Source of the DNA: DAIOEK01 sp963708715
Lineage (GTDB): Bacteria; Chloroflexota; Anaerolineae; Anaerolineales; Anaerolineaceae
Length of the DNA: 64,000 nucleotides
Direction of reading: 5' to 3'
Assembly (NCBI GenBank): GCA_963708715.1
Contig: CAVPSU010000001.1
Coordinates: 744,001 to 808,000, forward strand
Position 1 is the stretch's first letter. Each line of letters opens with the position of its first letter. Shown piece by piece: positions 17,554-26,540 of the stretch. The notes under the pieces were generated by a model. It was not told the DNA's origin, made no database searches, and saw only the letters and a program-made list of their open reading frames with translations. Made by a program: the position numbers and the translations under genes.

Positions 17554-18453
17554 CTAATCTTCCGGACCTTCCTCTGGTCCGCCAATGGAATAACGTTTCA
17601 ATGGGAATAAAGTTTTTACACCTTTACCCATCAACCGTAGAAGAGCGAAAACAGGTTTGAGTATCCAATCCAAAACAGTATTGAAATTTGCCATACCTTC
17701 TGCGATCCATTTCAAGGCAGGCTTCAATTTTCGTAGAGCCGGTGAATGGGAATATAGGAGGCAAAGCAAAATCGTGGCCACCGAGATCCCGAACCGAGCA
17801 TAACTATTGAGCTCAAAATGGAACAGATCGGCAAGCAACAATTCTATCCCGATGTTGAAGACCAACAGGTAGGCAGCAGGTTTGAGGATCGGCTCCCGTT
17901 CAACCGCATAACTGAAAACACCCGCGGCGAAACGCATCAGGAGAATCCCGATAGCCACGCCCAGCATGACCACCCAGAGTTCTTTTGATAGGGTCACTGC
18001 GACGACCACATTATCAAGGCTGAAAACAAGGTCGGTGACCTCGATTGTAAGCACCACATTCCAGAAGTTATTTCCTTCGAGCCTGTGGACATGGGCATCC
18101 TCTTCAGATTCGCCCTCGGCAGGTCTACCCAGATTATCGCATCCCAGTTTGATCAAATATATTGCGCCTACCAATTTGAGCCAGGGATTCTGAATGACGA
18201 TATTCGCCAACAAGAGCATCAATCCCCTACCGAAATAGGCTCCCAACAACCCGACTCGGAGAGCAGCCGTTCGCTGTTGCCCGAGGAACTTATTGAATCG
18301 ATAACCAAACCGCCTTAGAGAAGAAGGCCAGGTGACCGGCCGGTCATCCGGCAAGTGAACTACCATAGCCCCAAGAACTGCAGCGTTATCAATTGATAAA
18401 ATACCCTCCATAAAAATAAGCTGGAGAATGATCAAGGGGATTGTATAATCCAT
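17554..18453 (-). CDS. TerC-family integral membrane protein
   Basis: About seven hydrophobic segments over 299 residues carry the TerC-type motifs: EGILSIDNAAVLGAMV near the N-terminus and DLVFSLDNVVVAV in the middle. Both have the Asp-Asn pair thought to bind metal. The family has been linked to tellurite resistance and to manganese export or metal loading of secreted enzymes; which applies here is not visible. The C-terminal 50 residues are hydrophilic and end in acidic GGPEEGPED. It is transcribed alone, converging on the DUF5679 gene. Confidence 0.8.
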   Translation of the reverse strand: MDYTIPLIILQLIFMEGILSIDNAAVLGAMVVHLPDDRPVTWPSSLRRFGYRFNKFLGQQRTAALRVGLLGAYFGRGLMLLLANIVIQNPWLKLVGAIYLIKLGCDNLGRPAEGESEEDAHVHRLEGNNFWNVVLTIEVTDLVFSLDNVVVAVTLSKELWVVMLGVAIGILLMRFAAGVFSYAVEREPILKPAAYLLVFNIGIELLLADLFHFELNSYARFGISVATILLCLLYSHSPALRKLKPALKWIAEGMANFNTVLDWILKPVFALLRLMGKGVKTLFPLKRYSIGGPEEGPED

Positions 18454-18584
18454 GTAACCTCATAAGAATGGTGCGGGGATGAAAGACAATTGCGCCTTCA
18501 GTATATCTGATAAGAAACACTGCTGAAATGTATCCTTTGTAATGATTGGGCTAATCTAATATCTGTCTTTTTTGTGATGTTAGC

Positions 18585-18613
18585 TTGACGCTCATACTTT
18601 GATGGGATAGGAT
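18585..18613 (+). promoter_or_regulatory. Candidate promoter of the sigma/anti-sigma/Nudix operon
   Basis: -35 TTGACG at 18585-18590, a 17-base spacer and -10 TAGGAT at 18608-18613, about 25 bases before the start codon. Confidence 0.5.
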
Positions 18614-18637
18614 TAACCGAATTGGTATATACAGAAC

Positions 18638-19258
18638 GTGATAAATCGGATGGATGATCTAAAACTCGTACAAGATGCTATTCAAGGAGACCTGGACGCC
18701 TTCAACCGGCTGGTCTTGGCGTATCAGGATATAGGGTTCAACCTTGCATATCGGATGTTAGGTGATCCGGTCCTGGCAGAGGATGCTACCCAAGATGCAT
18801 TCTTATCTGCGTATAAACACCTGAATACATTTCGGGGCGGGAGTTTTAAAGCCTGGGTCATGCGGATGGTTACCAATACCTGTTACGATGAACTCCGCCG
18901 ACAACAACGTCGTCCAACCACCGCATTGGAACCCGTGAATGATGATGACGATGAAATTGAATTGCCACCGTGGTTGGCAGATGGGAGTCTCTCCCCTGAA
19001 GAGACTATCGAAACGGGCGAGCTGGATCAGGCTATCCAACATTGTCTTGGCGCACTTTCTCCAGAATTTCGTTCTGTGGTAATTTTGGTAGATGTCCAGG
19101 GAATGGATTACGATGAAGTGGCATCTGTAGTAAATACTCCACTAGGTACAATAAAAAGCCGTCTTGCCCGAGCCAGACTTCGAATGAGAGATTGTTTGCA
19201 AGGTTTCGGGGAACTATTGCCCTCGTTTTTGCGTCATGACAGGGAGGGCGTAGTATGA
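18638..19258 (+). CDS. ECF-type RNA polymerase sigma factor
   Basis: This is a group 4 (RpoE-like) sigma factor of about 206 residues. Region 2 reads LAYRMLGDPVLAEDATQDAFLSAYKHL...FKAWVMRMVTNTCYDELRRQQRR, and region 4 reads LSPEFRSVVILVDVQGMDYDEVASVVNTPLGTIKSRLARARLRMRD. The linker is acidic. The start is GTG 18638 or ATG 18650; neither has a strong ribosome site. The next gene overlaps by four bases and encodes a membrane protein with an anti-sigma-like start. The pair therefore likely senses an envelope signal. Confidence 0.88.
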   Translation: MINRMDDLKLVQDAIQGDLDAFNRLVLAYQDIGFNLAYRMLGDPVLAEDATQDAFLSAYKHLNTFRGGSFKAWVMRMVTNTCYDELRRQQRRPTTALEPVNDDDDEIELPPWLADGSLSPEETIETGELDQAIQHCLGALSPEFRSVVILVDVQGMDYDEVASVVNTPLGTIKSRLARARLRMRDCLQGFGELLPSFLRHDREGVV

Positions 19259-20352
19259 GCAAAGTGTTTTCCCCACAAGATTGGCAGCAAATATCAGATT
19301 ACATGGATGGTCAGTTATCAAACCAAGACCGACAGGCAATTGAAGAGCTCATCAATTCATCGGAAATCTGGAAAACAAATTATCGCTCCCTGGCTGAGAC
19401 CAGGCAGTTACTTCGTTCTGCACCGAAAAGACGCTCTCCCCATAACTTTACCCTTACTCAATCCCAGGCTGACCAACTGCGCAAACCCCGGTTTGCATTA
19501 TTCTCCTTCCGTTTTGCATCCGTATTAACCACCGGATTAGCAGTAGTAGTATTTCTTTTCAGCTTTCTACTTGAGACATCTACATCCTCATTGCCTGCAT
19601 TACCAGCGGCACTCGCCATGAAAAAGATCTCTCAAACTGAGTCTACAAGTTCCTCACCAGCGGGACCAGTAATCATTTGGGGTCCTCCTGGAACAATTCC
19701 ACAGGCTTATAACGGATCAGGAATTGTTGGGGGACGTGGCGGAGGCGGTGGAGGCGGGGCGGAAGGACCCGGAGTAATACCTTATGGCGTTGGAGGTGGT
19801 GGCGGTGGTGGAGTTGATACATTCTCTTTAGAAGCGCCAACCGAAAAAGCAGTGACTGAAGCTACGCCGGAAACCTTCCCTGAGATTCCTCCTGAGATTG
19901 TATCTGAAACAGTCCCGGAATCGACACTGGAGGCTACAATCGAAGCGGCTCCTAATCTGGCTGCTGCACCAGCAACAGTAGCGGAACCTGGTGTCGCTGC
20001 TGAACCTGCACAAGATACGGCGGTCGCACCGGATACTGCACCCGCACCGGTACCTCCGGTCTCACCGGAGATCGCTCCCCAGCCTACCCAACTGCCACAA
20101 CCAACTCCAACCGCTGCATCAGAAAACCAGATAGCCCGACAACCTGCTTCGGATACGACCGGATTGGGCCCAATCCTGGGTGTCCAACCAACAAATCAGG
20201 TTTCGGAAGTTGTTCCTCGTCCTGTGGAAGGGGTACAACAGCCATCAGTCTTAAATCGCAATCCACTTTGGGTCGCATCAGGTATCCTCCTCCTCATCGG
20301 CATCAGCAGCGGTATCGTCGCATTTCTAAAATCCAGGAAAAAACCCAGATGA
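19255..20352 (+). CDS. Membrane anti-sigma-like protein with Gly-rich and Thr/Pro/Glu-rich extracellular region
   Basis: The N-terminal 75 residues (DWQQISDYMDGQLSNQDRQAIEELI...YRSLAETRQLLR) look like the cytoplasmic sigma-binding part of anti-sigma factors, without the zinc HXXXCXXC motif. A membrane helix (about 85-105) follows, then a long low-complexity exterior. This has a poly-Gly part (GGRGGGGGGGAEGPG and GVGGGGGGG) and an Ala/Pro/Glu/Thr stretch. A second membrane helix near the C-terminus (WVASGILLLIGISSGIVAFL) precedes a basic tail. It overlaps the sigma gene by four bases (ATGA), the usual sign of coupled partners. Confidence 0.7.
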   Translation: MSKVFSPQDWQQISDYMDGQLSNQDRQAIEELINSSEIWKTNYRSLAETRQLLRSAPKRRSPHNFTLTQSQADQLRKPRFALFSFRFASVLTTGLAVVVFLFSFLLETSTSSLPALPAALAMKKISQTESTSSSPAGPVIIWGPPGTIPQAYNGSGIVGGRGGGGGGGAEGPGVIPYGVGGGGGGGVDTFSLEAPTEKAVTEATPETFPEIPPEIVSETVPESTLEATIEAAPNLAAAPATVAEPGVAAEPAQDTAVAPDTAPAPVPPVSPEIAPQPTQLPQPTPTAASENQIARQPASDTTGLGPILGVQPTNQVSEVVPRPVEGVQQPSVLNRNPLWVASGILLLIGISSGIVAFLKSRKKPR

Positions 20353-20849
20353 GTCCATTCGAAGCCAAATATTGTCTTCGTTGCGGAACGCACCTGGAGA
20401 CTCAGCTATATCAGGACGGTCATCTCCACCCGGTTTGCCCCTCCTGCGGTTGGGTGTATTTTCCTGATCCGAAGGTGGCTGCTGCAGCACTCGTAACAAG
20501 TGAACAGAAAATCCTTCTGGTAAAACGCCATTTTGATCCCATGAAAGGTCTCTGGACTTTACCTGCTGGTTTTGTAAATGCAGAAGAAGACCCACAAGCA
20601 GCCGCAGAACGAGAATGCCTGGAAGAGACAGGACTTGTGGTCCATGCGCTGGAATTATTCCATGTGACCACCGGTCGTGACCACCCTCGGGGAGCAGACG
20701 TAGTCCTTGTCTACCTCGTGGAAGTGGTTGCCGGAACTTTAGGCGCCCATGATGATGCCGATGAAGCAGTTTTCTTTCCAATACACTCGCTGCCGCCGAT
20801 CGCCTTCCGTGCAACAAAAGAGGCAATTGTCAAATTACAATCCAGTTAA
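20349..20849 (+). CDS. Nudix hydrolase with N-terminal zinc ribbon
   Basis: The start is ATG 20349, overlapping the anti-sigma stop by four bases. A zinc ribbon (YCLRCGTHL...HPVCPSCGWVYFPDP) is followed by the Nudix box G(X5)E(X7)REXXEEXG. Here it reads GFVNAEEDPQAAAERECLEETG, with all catalytic glutamates present. This build resembles NUDIX proteins of the NudC/ADP-ribose class that clean up nucleotide derivatives; the substrate cannot be read from sequence. It is co-transcribed with the sigma pair, though a functional link is unproven. Confidence 0.85.
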   Translation: MSPFEAKYCLRCGTHLETQLYQDGHLHPVCPSCGWVYFPDPKVAAAALVTSEQKILLVKRHFDPMKGLWTLPAGFVNAEEDPQAAAERECLEETGLVVHALELFHVTTGRDHPRGADVVLVYLVEVVAGTLGAHDDADEAVFFPIHSLPPIAFRATKEAIVKLQSS

Positions 20850-20935
20850 TTGTAAAAGTTAAATAATTCCAGTGACGGAGTGAACCTATTTCAGCGAAGA
20901 GCATCGCCTATGACAATGCTTTGGGAATTAAATAC

Positions 20936-20972
20936 GGACATCGGCTGCCCTGCAACAGCCGATGTCCTTTCT
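20936..20972 (+). terminator. Terminator after the Nudix gene
   Basis: GGACATCGGCTG (20936-20947) and CAGCCGATGTCC (20956-20967) form a perfect 12-bp stem with an 8-base loop, followed by TTTCT. Confidence 0.75.
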
Positions 20973-21382
20973 AAGGAGGAGAACAAGTTTTATGCTCTTG
21001 AAGACTTCTTACCACTACCGCTAGAGGTTATTCTCAATCTATCAAGGGACATTGAACTATCATCATGTTAGCTCTATTTTAATTTTCGATTCTAAAGACA
21101 GCATTAAATATTTGCGAATATTTCGTTAATATTGGTCTTAATTGGACAATTCAGGAAGTTTGTCGCGATGGTGAATGAATTACTCAGACGATTAATAATC
21201 CTACATATGACAGTATTTCTTCTTTGGTATGACCTTTATCGTGAAGAGTGTCTGTTCCTCGATTCCAAACCAAATTCAGTCTGTTTGACTCCCAAATTAG
21301 CAGTTTTTCATCCGTAGATGTGATATCTTAAAACCAGTTCGGCACGAATCCTGCAGGATTATGGTTGACAGGTAAGGATCTT
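20973..21382. other. Gap with no clear gene; one tiny ORF behind a strong ribosome site
   Basis: Right after the terminator AAGGAGGAGAA precedes ATG 20992, which opens only a ten-codon frame (MLLKTSYHYR) ending at 21024. The rest is A/T-rich, with no frame that has a ribosome site and no recognisable product. A short palindrome AATCCTGCAGGATT lies near 21340. It may be a gene remnant. Confidence 0.4.
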
Positions 21383-23771
21383 ATGCCAGCCAAAAAAACC
21401 AACACCAGACAATCAAAAATACCACTCAAATCTACCAAATCTTCTGTTCGCGCGGATAAGGTCAAAGGAACGACCTTTCGGGAAGTCTTATACGCCAACA
21501 GGTAAATCCAGATCAAAAAAATCGATGTCCGTCTATGGATATCAGGTTTCCCCAGAACGGAAGATGGACATCATCGGGGTGTTCCTTCTTCTGGCAGGAT
21601 TATTAGCTGCATTGAGTTTATTTGCTGGCAAAGATAACCCAATCACTGCCTGGGTTTCAGGAGTCTTACGCTGGATGACCGGCTGGGGTGTCTGGATCAT
21701 CCCTCTGGCAATCATGATCCCAGGTATCTATCTCATCCTTAGACGGGTTGAATCGCTACCACGTTTACCTTTTGAGCAAATAGCAGGGCTGGTATTACTG
21801 TATCTGAATATCCTGGCGTTTTTCCATTATTTCGCAGGTGGGGCAGTGGATCCCTATCTTCTTGCTGAGGATGGAAAGGGCGGCGGATTGGTTGGCGGGA
21901 TAATTATCCAGTTGTTGGTCGCGGGATTGGGAGATATCGGCGCTTTTCTGGTATTGTGCGCCTGGCTTCTGGTTTCCCTTATTTTCTCTTTTGATATTTC
22001 ATTCCAACAAATTGCAAACGGTGTAGGTGGTTTCTTCGGAATCGTCAAAGCATCCACACCCGAAGGCACTAACCTCTTTGATGGTTTACGGACCGGTTTC
22101 AGCGAATGGAAAAATGCGATACGGGAAACCGTGACGATAGACACCGATGATTCTCAAGAGGAGGAAGAAACCATACAGGATGGATTCCAGCCGATAAAGG
22201 GTTCGATCCAAACAATCGATGGAATAGCCTCCCCTGAGATCGCACCAAGTATCGATATTCAACCAGTGGATCCTGTTTGGAAACTGCCGGAACCCGAGAA
22301 AATCCTTGAGCATGGTTCTCCTCAGGTTGAAAATGAAAAAATGGATCTGGAGCGAGCTCGGATGATCGAGGGAACTCTAGCCGACTTTGGAGCTCCAGGA
22401 CATGTTGTGGAGATCCTTCGCGGTCCATCCGTAACCATGTTCGGTGTGGAACCAGACTTTGTAGAAAACCGCAGTGGTAATCATATGCGGGTCAGGGTTT
22501 CAAAAATTGTTTCACTCCAGGATGATCTGGCATTAGCACTGGCGGCAACCAGAATTCGAATTCAGGCTCCAGTGCCGGGACGAAATTATATCGGGATTGA
22601 AGTACCTAACGACCATAAGGCAATGGTTCGTTTGCGGGATGTTGTGGAAAGTCCGTCTTTCAAACGGATCAGGACATCGTTGAAAATTGCCCTGGGTAAA
22701 GATGTATCCGGTGTACCCATTGCTACCGACCTATCGGCCATGCCACACTTACTCATTGCCGGAACGACCGGTTCAGGTAAATCTGTCTGTGTTAATGCAA
22801 TATTGAGCTGCCTTCTGCTCAACAATACTCCGGACGACCTCCGATTGATCCTTGTTGATCCCAAACGAGTGGAGTTCACCAATTACAATGGCATACCTCA
22901 CCTGCTCGCCCCGGTTGTTGTCGAAGCAGATCGGGTTATTGGGGCACTGCAATGGATGCTGCGCGAAATGGATGCCCGTTATCATAAGTTTTCTGCGGCG
23001 GGAGCTCGAAACCTGGAGGATTACAATGTCCGGATGCAGTTGCGGGGCGAAAAGAAGTTGCCAATGCTTGTCATCGTCATTGATGAATTGGCAGATTTAA
23101 TGATGCTCGCCCCTGCTGAAACCCAGGCAGCCATCACCCGTTTGGCGCAAATGGCACGCGCAACCGGTTTACACCTGGTCGTCGCCACCCAGCGTCCGTC
23201 GACCGATGTCATTACCGGATTGATCAAAGCGAATTTCCCTGCCCGAATTGCATTCTCAGTTGCCACTATGATCGATAGCCGTGTGATTCTCGATCAGCCA
23301 GGGGCTGAACAGCTGCTTGGGCATGGTGATATGCTATTTCAGGCGCCTGATGCTGCTGCGCCAGTCCGATTGCAGGGTGTCTATGTGTCCGACAGTGAGA
23401 TCCAAAGGCTTGTGGATTACTGGCGCGGGATCGTTATTGACCAGGCTGAAAGTAATTTTGAAGAGGGGGCGAACGAAGATCTGCCTCCTGCGAACATGTT
23501 GAAACAAGTGGACTTCTGGAGTCCTGGGGGAAGCTTAGGTAGGAGCAATGAAGACCCCTTATTGAGTGAAGTGACCGAACTTGTCCGGAGGGAAGGTCGC
23601 GCTTCGATCTCTATGCTGCAACGTCGTATGCGGATCGGATACACCCGGGCAGCCCGTCTGATCGATCGCATGGAAGAATTAGGAATCATCAGCGCTTCCC
23701 AGGCAAATTCTCAGACTCGCGAAGTATTGGATTATGGGCAGACGATTCCGCCCGAGGATGATGGAGCTTGA
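21383..23771 (+). CDS. ftsK: DNA translocase FtsK, N-terminal region frameshifted near 21477
   Basis: FtsK/SpoIIIE pumps DNA during chromosome segregation at the division septum. The long frame has four N-terminal membrane segments (about MDIIGVFLLLAGLLAAL to DIGAFLVLCAWLLVSL) and an acidic linker. The motor follows, with Walker A GTTGSGKSVCVN and Walker B LVIVIDELADLMM. The C-terminal gamma domain reads RRMRIGYTRAARLIDRMEELGII and recognises KOPS-like sites. The first ATG of the long frame (21525) has no ribosome site. ATG 21383 has AAGGA, and its basic N-terminus (MPAKKTNTRQ...) joins the main frame if one T of TTT 21476-21478 is removed (TTFGKSYTPTGKS). The full length is then about 796 residues, normal for the family. 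Confidence 0.9.
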
Positions 23772-23800
23772 GATAGAAAAATCAGTAATTAGTAAATGGA

Positions 23801-23841
23801 AAATTGGAAAGAGATGGATGAAGAAACAATCTTTCCAATTT
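23801..23841 (+). terminator. Hairpin downstream of ftsK
   Basis: AAATTGGAAAGA (23801-23812) and TCTTTCCAATTT (23830-23841) form a perfect 12-bp, A/T-rich stem with a 17-base loop. It has no T run of its own; the stronger terminator follows ten bases later. Confidence 0.45.
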
Positions 23842-23850
23842 GGGAAAAAG

Positions 23851-23879
23851 AAAAAGCTCATTTTTGTGAGCTTTTTTTT
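23851..23879. terminator. Bidirectional terminator between ftsK and the tRNA-repeat transcript
   Basis: AAAAAGCTCA (23851-23860) pairs with TGAGCTTTTT (23867-23876) and is flanked by T runs on both strands. It would end ftsK transcription from the left and any tRNA-Ser read-through across the repeat array from the right; the array starts exactly after it. Confidence 0.8.
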
Positions 23880-24383
23880 GGCGGAGAGTGGCTGCTTGCG
23901 CCCTCGGAGCCTGGTTTCGTAGGCGGAGAGTGGCTGCTCGCGCCCTCGGAGCCTGGTTTCGTAGGCAGAGAGTGGCTGCTTGCGCCCTCGGAGCCTGGTT
24001 TCGTAGGCGGAGAGTGGCTGCTCGCGCCCTCGGAGCCTGGTTTCGTAGGCGGAGAGTGGCTGCTCGCGCCCTCGGAGCCTGGTTTCGTAGGCGGAGAGTG
24101 GCTGCTTGCGCCCTCGGAGCCTGGTTTCGTAGGCGGAGAGTGGCTGCTTGCGCCCTCGGAGCCTGGTTTCGTAGGCGGAGAGTGGCTGCTTGCGCCCTCG
24201 GAGCCTGGTTTCGTAGGCGGAGAGTGGCTGCTTGCGCCCTCGGAGCCTGGTTTCGTAGGCGGAGAGTGGCTGCTTGCGCCCTCGGAGCCTGGTTTCGTAG
24301 GCGGAGAGTGGCTGCTTGCGCCCTCGGAGCCTGGTTTCGTAGGCGGAGAGTGGCTGCTTGCGCCCTCGGAGCCTGGTTTCGTA
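23880..24383. repeat. Twelve tandem 42-bp repeats abutting the tRNA-Ser 3' end
   Basis: Twelve head-to-tail units of exactly 42 bp fill 23880-24383 with no spacers. Each plus-strand unit begins GGCGGAGAGTGGCTGC and ends CTGGTTTCGTA. The first nine bases of each unit (GGCGGAGAG) equal the complement of the tRNA-Ser acceptor end plus two bases at 24384-24392. On the tRNA-coding strand every unit thus ends CTCTCCGCC, like the tRNA. The seven units nearest the tRNA (6-12) are identical. Units 2, 4 and 5 carry one T-to-C change and unit 3 one G-to-A change. The unit is 14 codons with no stop in five frames, so long spurious ORFs appear; nothing suggests coding. See findings. Confidence 0.95.
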
Positions 24384-24385
24384 GG

Positions 24386-24473
24386 CGGAGAGGGTGGGAT
24401 TCGAACCCACGGTGGTCCAGAGGGCCACAACGGTTTTCGAGACCGCCCCGATCAACCACTCCGGCACCTCTCC
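24386..24473 (-). tRNA. tRNA-Ser (anticodon CGA)
   Basis: On the minus strand the 7-bp acceptor GGAGAGG/CCTCTCC closes an 88-base cloverleaf with discriminator G. The D-arm region is GCCGGAGTGGTTGATCGGGGC, the anticodon loop CTCGAAA gives CGA, and the long variable arm is of class II. The T arm is GTGGGTTCGAATCCCAC. The long variable arm and anticodon identify serine (UCG codon). The 3' CCA is not fully encoded (GCCT follows). Its 3' end touches the tandem repeat array. Confidence 0.95.
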
Positions 24474-24550
24474 TGCAGGCGATATTATATCAGAGAAAAT
24501 TTATGGGATGGTATCTGTCAGTGATTACCATCCCATTTATCATTTGCTCA

Positions 24551-25002
24551 CTACTCTTCTAGTTCGAAGATCAAGGGATTGATTCCTGGCCAATGCAGTT
24601 CGTAGGTTTTTAAATTTTCCGGAACACGGAACCCGATCGAAAAATCTTCATCCACCCATCCCGCCATAGTTGTGATTGTTTTGGAGCTGTCATCACCCAG
24701 GATATATACTCCTTCGGGGACCTCCTGAATGGCGGTTTGAAAAGCGGCCAGATCAATTTGCCCGCCATCCGTCCTTTCGAGAACAACCAGCAGGAGCTTT
24801 TCATTCGGGGTTGGCTTGTTCCCATTCGCCTCGGGAACAATTCGCGCTGAGATAAATTTATAGTCCCCATTCGAGGTCGGGAGGGTATTATCACCTAAAG
24901 ACCCTTTCCTTTGGTTGTGGTTGCAGTGGTTATCGCCTGTGAGCTGCAGGCTGATAGGGCAAATAAACAGATCAGTAGAATTGAAGTAGTTCGAATATTC
25001 AT
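24551..25002 (-). CDS. Small lipoprotein, frameshifted near 24900
   Basis: ATG 25002 has AGGGGAG four bases upstream and opens a lipoprotein signal (MNIRTTSILLICLFALSAC) followed by SSQAITTATTTKGKG. The frame stops soon after, but the remaining 115 residues are in the next frame from LGDNTLPTSNGDYKFISARI to the stop at 24551. Adding one base in the short A/G run near 24900 joins them. The mature part is a small beta-rich domain without enzyme motifs. The function is unknown. A longer frame that appears to start at 25024 is an artefact of the shift. Confidence 0.6.
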
Positions 25003-25081
25003 TTTGCTCCCCTTTCATCGGCACAGTATATCAGAAATTTGTCGAAGGTTGAGCGCAGTACCCCCCCCCTAATCAAACAAA

Positions 25082-25107
25082 AAAGGTGGATTGATTTCTC
25101 CACCTTT
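25082..25107 (-). terminator. Terminator of the beta-CASP nuclease/RNase D operon
   Basis: AAAGGTGGA (25082-25090) and TCCACCTTT (25099-25107) form a stem with an 8-base loop. On the minus strand TTTTTTGTTTG follows. It lies about 40 bases past the stop at 25146. A run of nine C lies just beyond (25061-25069). Confidence 0.8.
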
Positions 25108-25145
25108 CCTTGTCATATACGGTGTTATTAAGGAATCATTGCGAT

Positions 25146-26540
25146 CTAGATCTCATACGTATCGTATAACTCGGGGTAGATTACGTCGGGAAAATTTTTC
25201 TCCTTGAATATCTCAATTAATGGCAGGCTGGACTTTGGCTCGCCGTGAACCATAAATATCTTCTTCGCGTTGTCCTTCACCCGAGCTGCATAACTGACCA
25301 ATCCGTCCTGTCCTGCGTGCGCGGACAATCCACCGATTGTGACAACTTCCGCCCTGACCTGGTATTCTTCTCCAAAAATTCGCACCAGTGGCTCGCGATC
25401 TGCCAGTCGCCTTCCCAGTGTATATGGAGCCTGCCAGGAAACGATCATGATCATGTTACGCTGATCTTCAATATTATTTTTCAGATGATGGAGAATTCTC
25501 CCGGTTTCTGCCATGCCGGATGCAGAAATGATCACCATTGGCTCATGTCGGTCATTTAGCGATTTTGATTCTTCCACTGATCTAACATAATGCAAGGAAT
25601 CAAAATTTAGGGCAGGGTGGCGATGTTCCCGGATGAATCTGTGAGTTTCCTCATCAAAGTTTTCCGGATGCTTAATAAAAATATCAGTTGTATTTACCGC
25701 CAATGGGCTATCTACATAAACAGGGATACGTGGAATTTCCTGGTGGTCCATCATTTCATTAAGGGCGTAAACCAATTCCTGGGTACGACCGACTGCGAAC
25801 GCCGGTATGATGACTTTACCCCGCCGTTCGAATGTCCGAAGTAAAGCTTTGCGCATTTCGATAAAGGCATCCTGCGGGTCTGTGTGTCGTTTATCTCCAT
25901 ACGTGGATTCCATCAATAAGTAATCGCAGGTATCCGGCAAGACAGGGTCGCTCACCAGCGGAAGTCCCGGCCTGCCTATATCACCTGAGAACCAGAAACG
26001 GGTATTTTTTCCATGTTCTTCGATATTCAATATTACCGCCGCAGATCCCAAAATGTGCCCTGCATCTACCAGTTTGGCCGTTACACCGGGGATCGGTTCA
26101 AATTCCTGGTCATAGAGCTTATCCACAAGCATTGGCTTGACCATTTCAGCATCGGCAATCGTGTATAGAGGTTCCACTGGTGGTTCGCCTCGGCGTTTTC
26201 GTTTCTTGTTCACATACTCCACATCACTTTCCTGGATATGCCCGGAATCTCGCACTAGAAGATCAGTCAGATCTGCTGTGGCGGGTGTGCAGTAGATCGG
26301 ACCACTGTATGCATTCTTCATCAAATTGGGTAAATTTCCACAGTGATCGATATGGGCATGGGATAGGATCATCGCGTCCAGCTTGCGTGGATTGAAATGA
26401 AACGTGCGATTTCGTTCATAGGTATCATCTCTCCGACCCTGAAAGAGACCACAATCAAGCAGTAACGTGTTTCCGTTTATTTCAAACAGATATTGACTAC
26501 CGGTGACAGTCTGTGAAGCGCCAAAGAAATGTATTTTCAT
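25146..26540 (-). CDS. Metallo-beta-lactamase/beta-CASP RNA-processing nuclease
   Basis: The family members are zinc-dependent RNA nucleases related to CPSF-73. The zinc motif is HAHIDHCG (about residue 60), with the further ligands in DAGHILGSAAV and FSGDIGRPG. Beta-CASP elements follow (ESTYGDKRH, PAFAVGRTQEL, ISASGMAETGRILHHL), and the C-terminal GGLSAHAGQDGL and HGE motifs complete the site. Length 464 residues is typical. It overlaps the RNase D gene by four bases, so two RNA-processing enzymes are co-expressed. Confidence 0.92.
   Translation of the reverse strand: MKIHFFGASQTVTGSQYLFEINGNTLLLDCGLFQGRRDDTYERNRTFHFNPRKLDAMILSHAHIDHCGNLPNLMKNAYSGPIYCTPATADLTDLLVRDSGHIQESDVEYVNKKRKRRGEPPVEPLYTIADAEMVKPMLVDKLYDQEFEPIPGVTAKLVDAGHILGSAAVILNIEEHGKNTRFWFSGDIGRPGLPLVSDPVLPDTCDYLLMESTYGDKRHTDPQDAFIEMRKALLRTFERRGKVIIPAFAVGRTQELVYALNEMMDHQEIPRIPVYVDSPLAVNTTDIFIKHPENFDEETHRFIREHRHPALNFDSLHYVRSVEESKSLNDRHEPMVIISASGMAETGRILHHLKNNIEDQRNMIMIVSWQAPYTLGRRLADREPLVRIFGEEYQVRAEVVTIGGLSAHAGQDGLVSYAARVKDNAKKIFMVHGEPKSSLPLIEIFKEKNFPDVIYPELYDTYEI

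Noticed and set aside
21525..21527. ATG 21525 as the ftsK start
   Set aside because: There is no ribosome site upstream, and a basic FtsK-like N-terminus lies upstream in a frame that joins after removal of one T. The ATG at 21383 is preferred.
23880..24383. CRISPR array
   Set aside because: The repeats are contiguous with no unique spacers and there are no cas genes.
23679..24562. Four to five overlapping ORFs of 190-262 residues across the tandem array
   Set aside because: They exist only because the 42-bp unit is a multiple of three and has no stop in most frames. They also run through a tRNA gene and have no ribosome sites.
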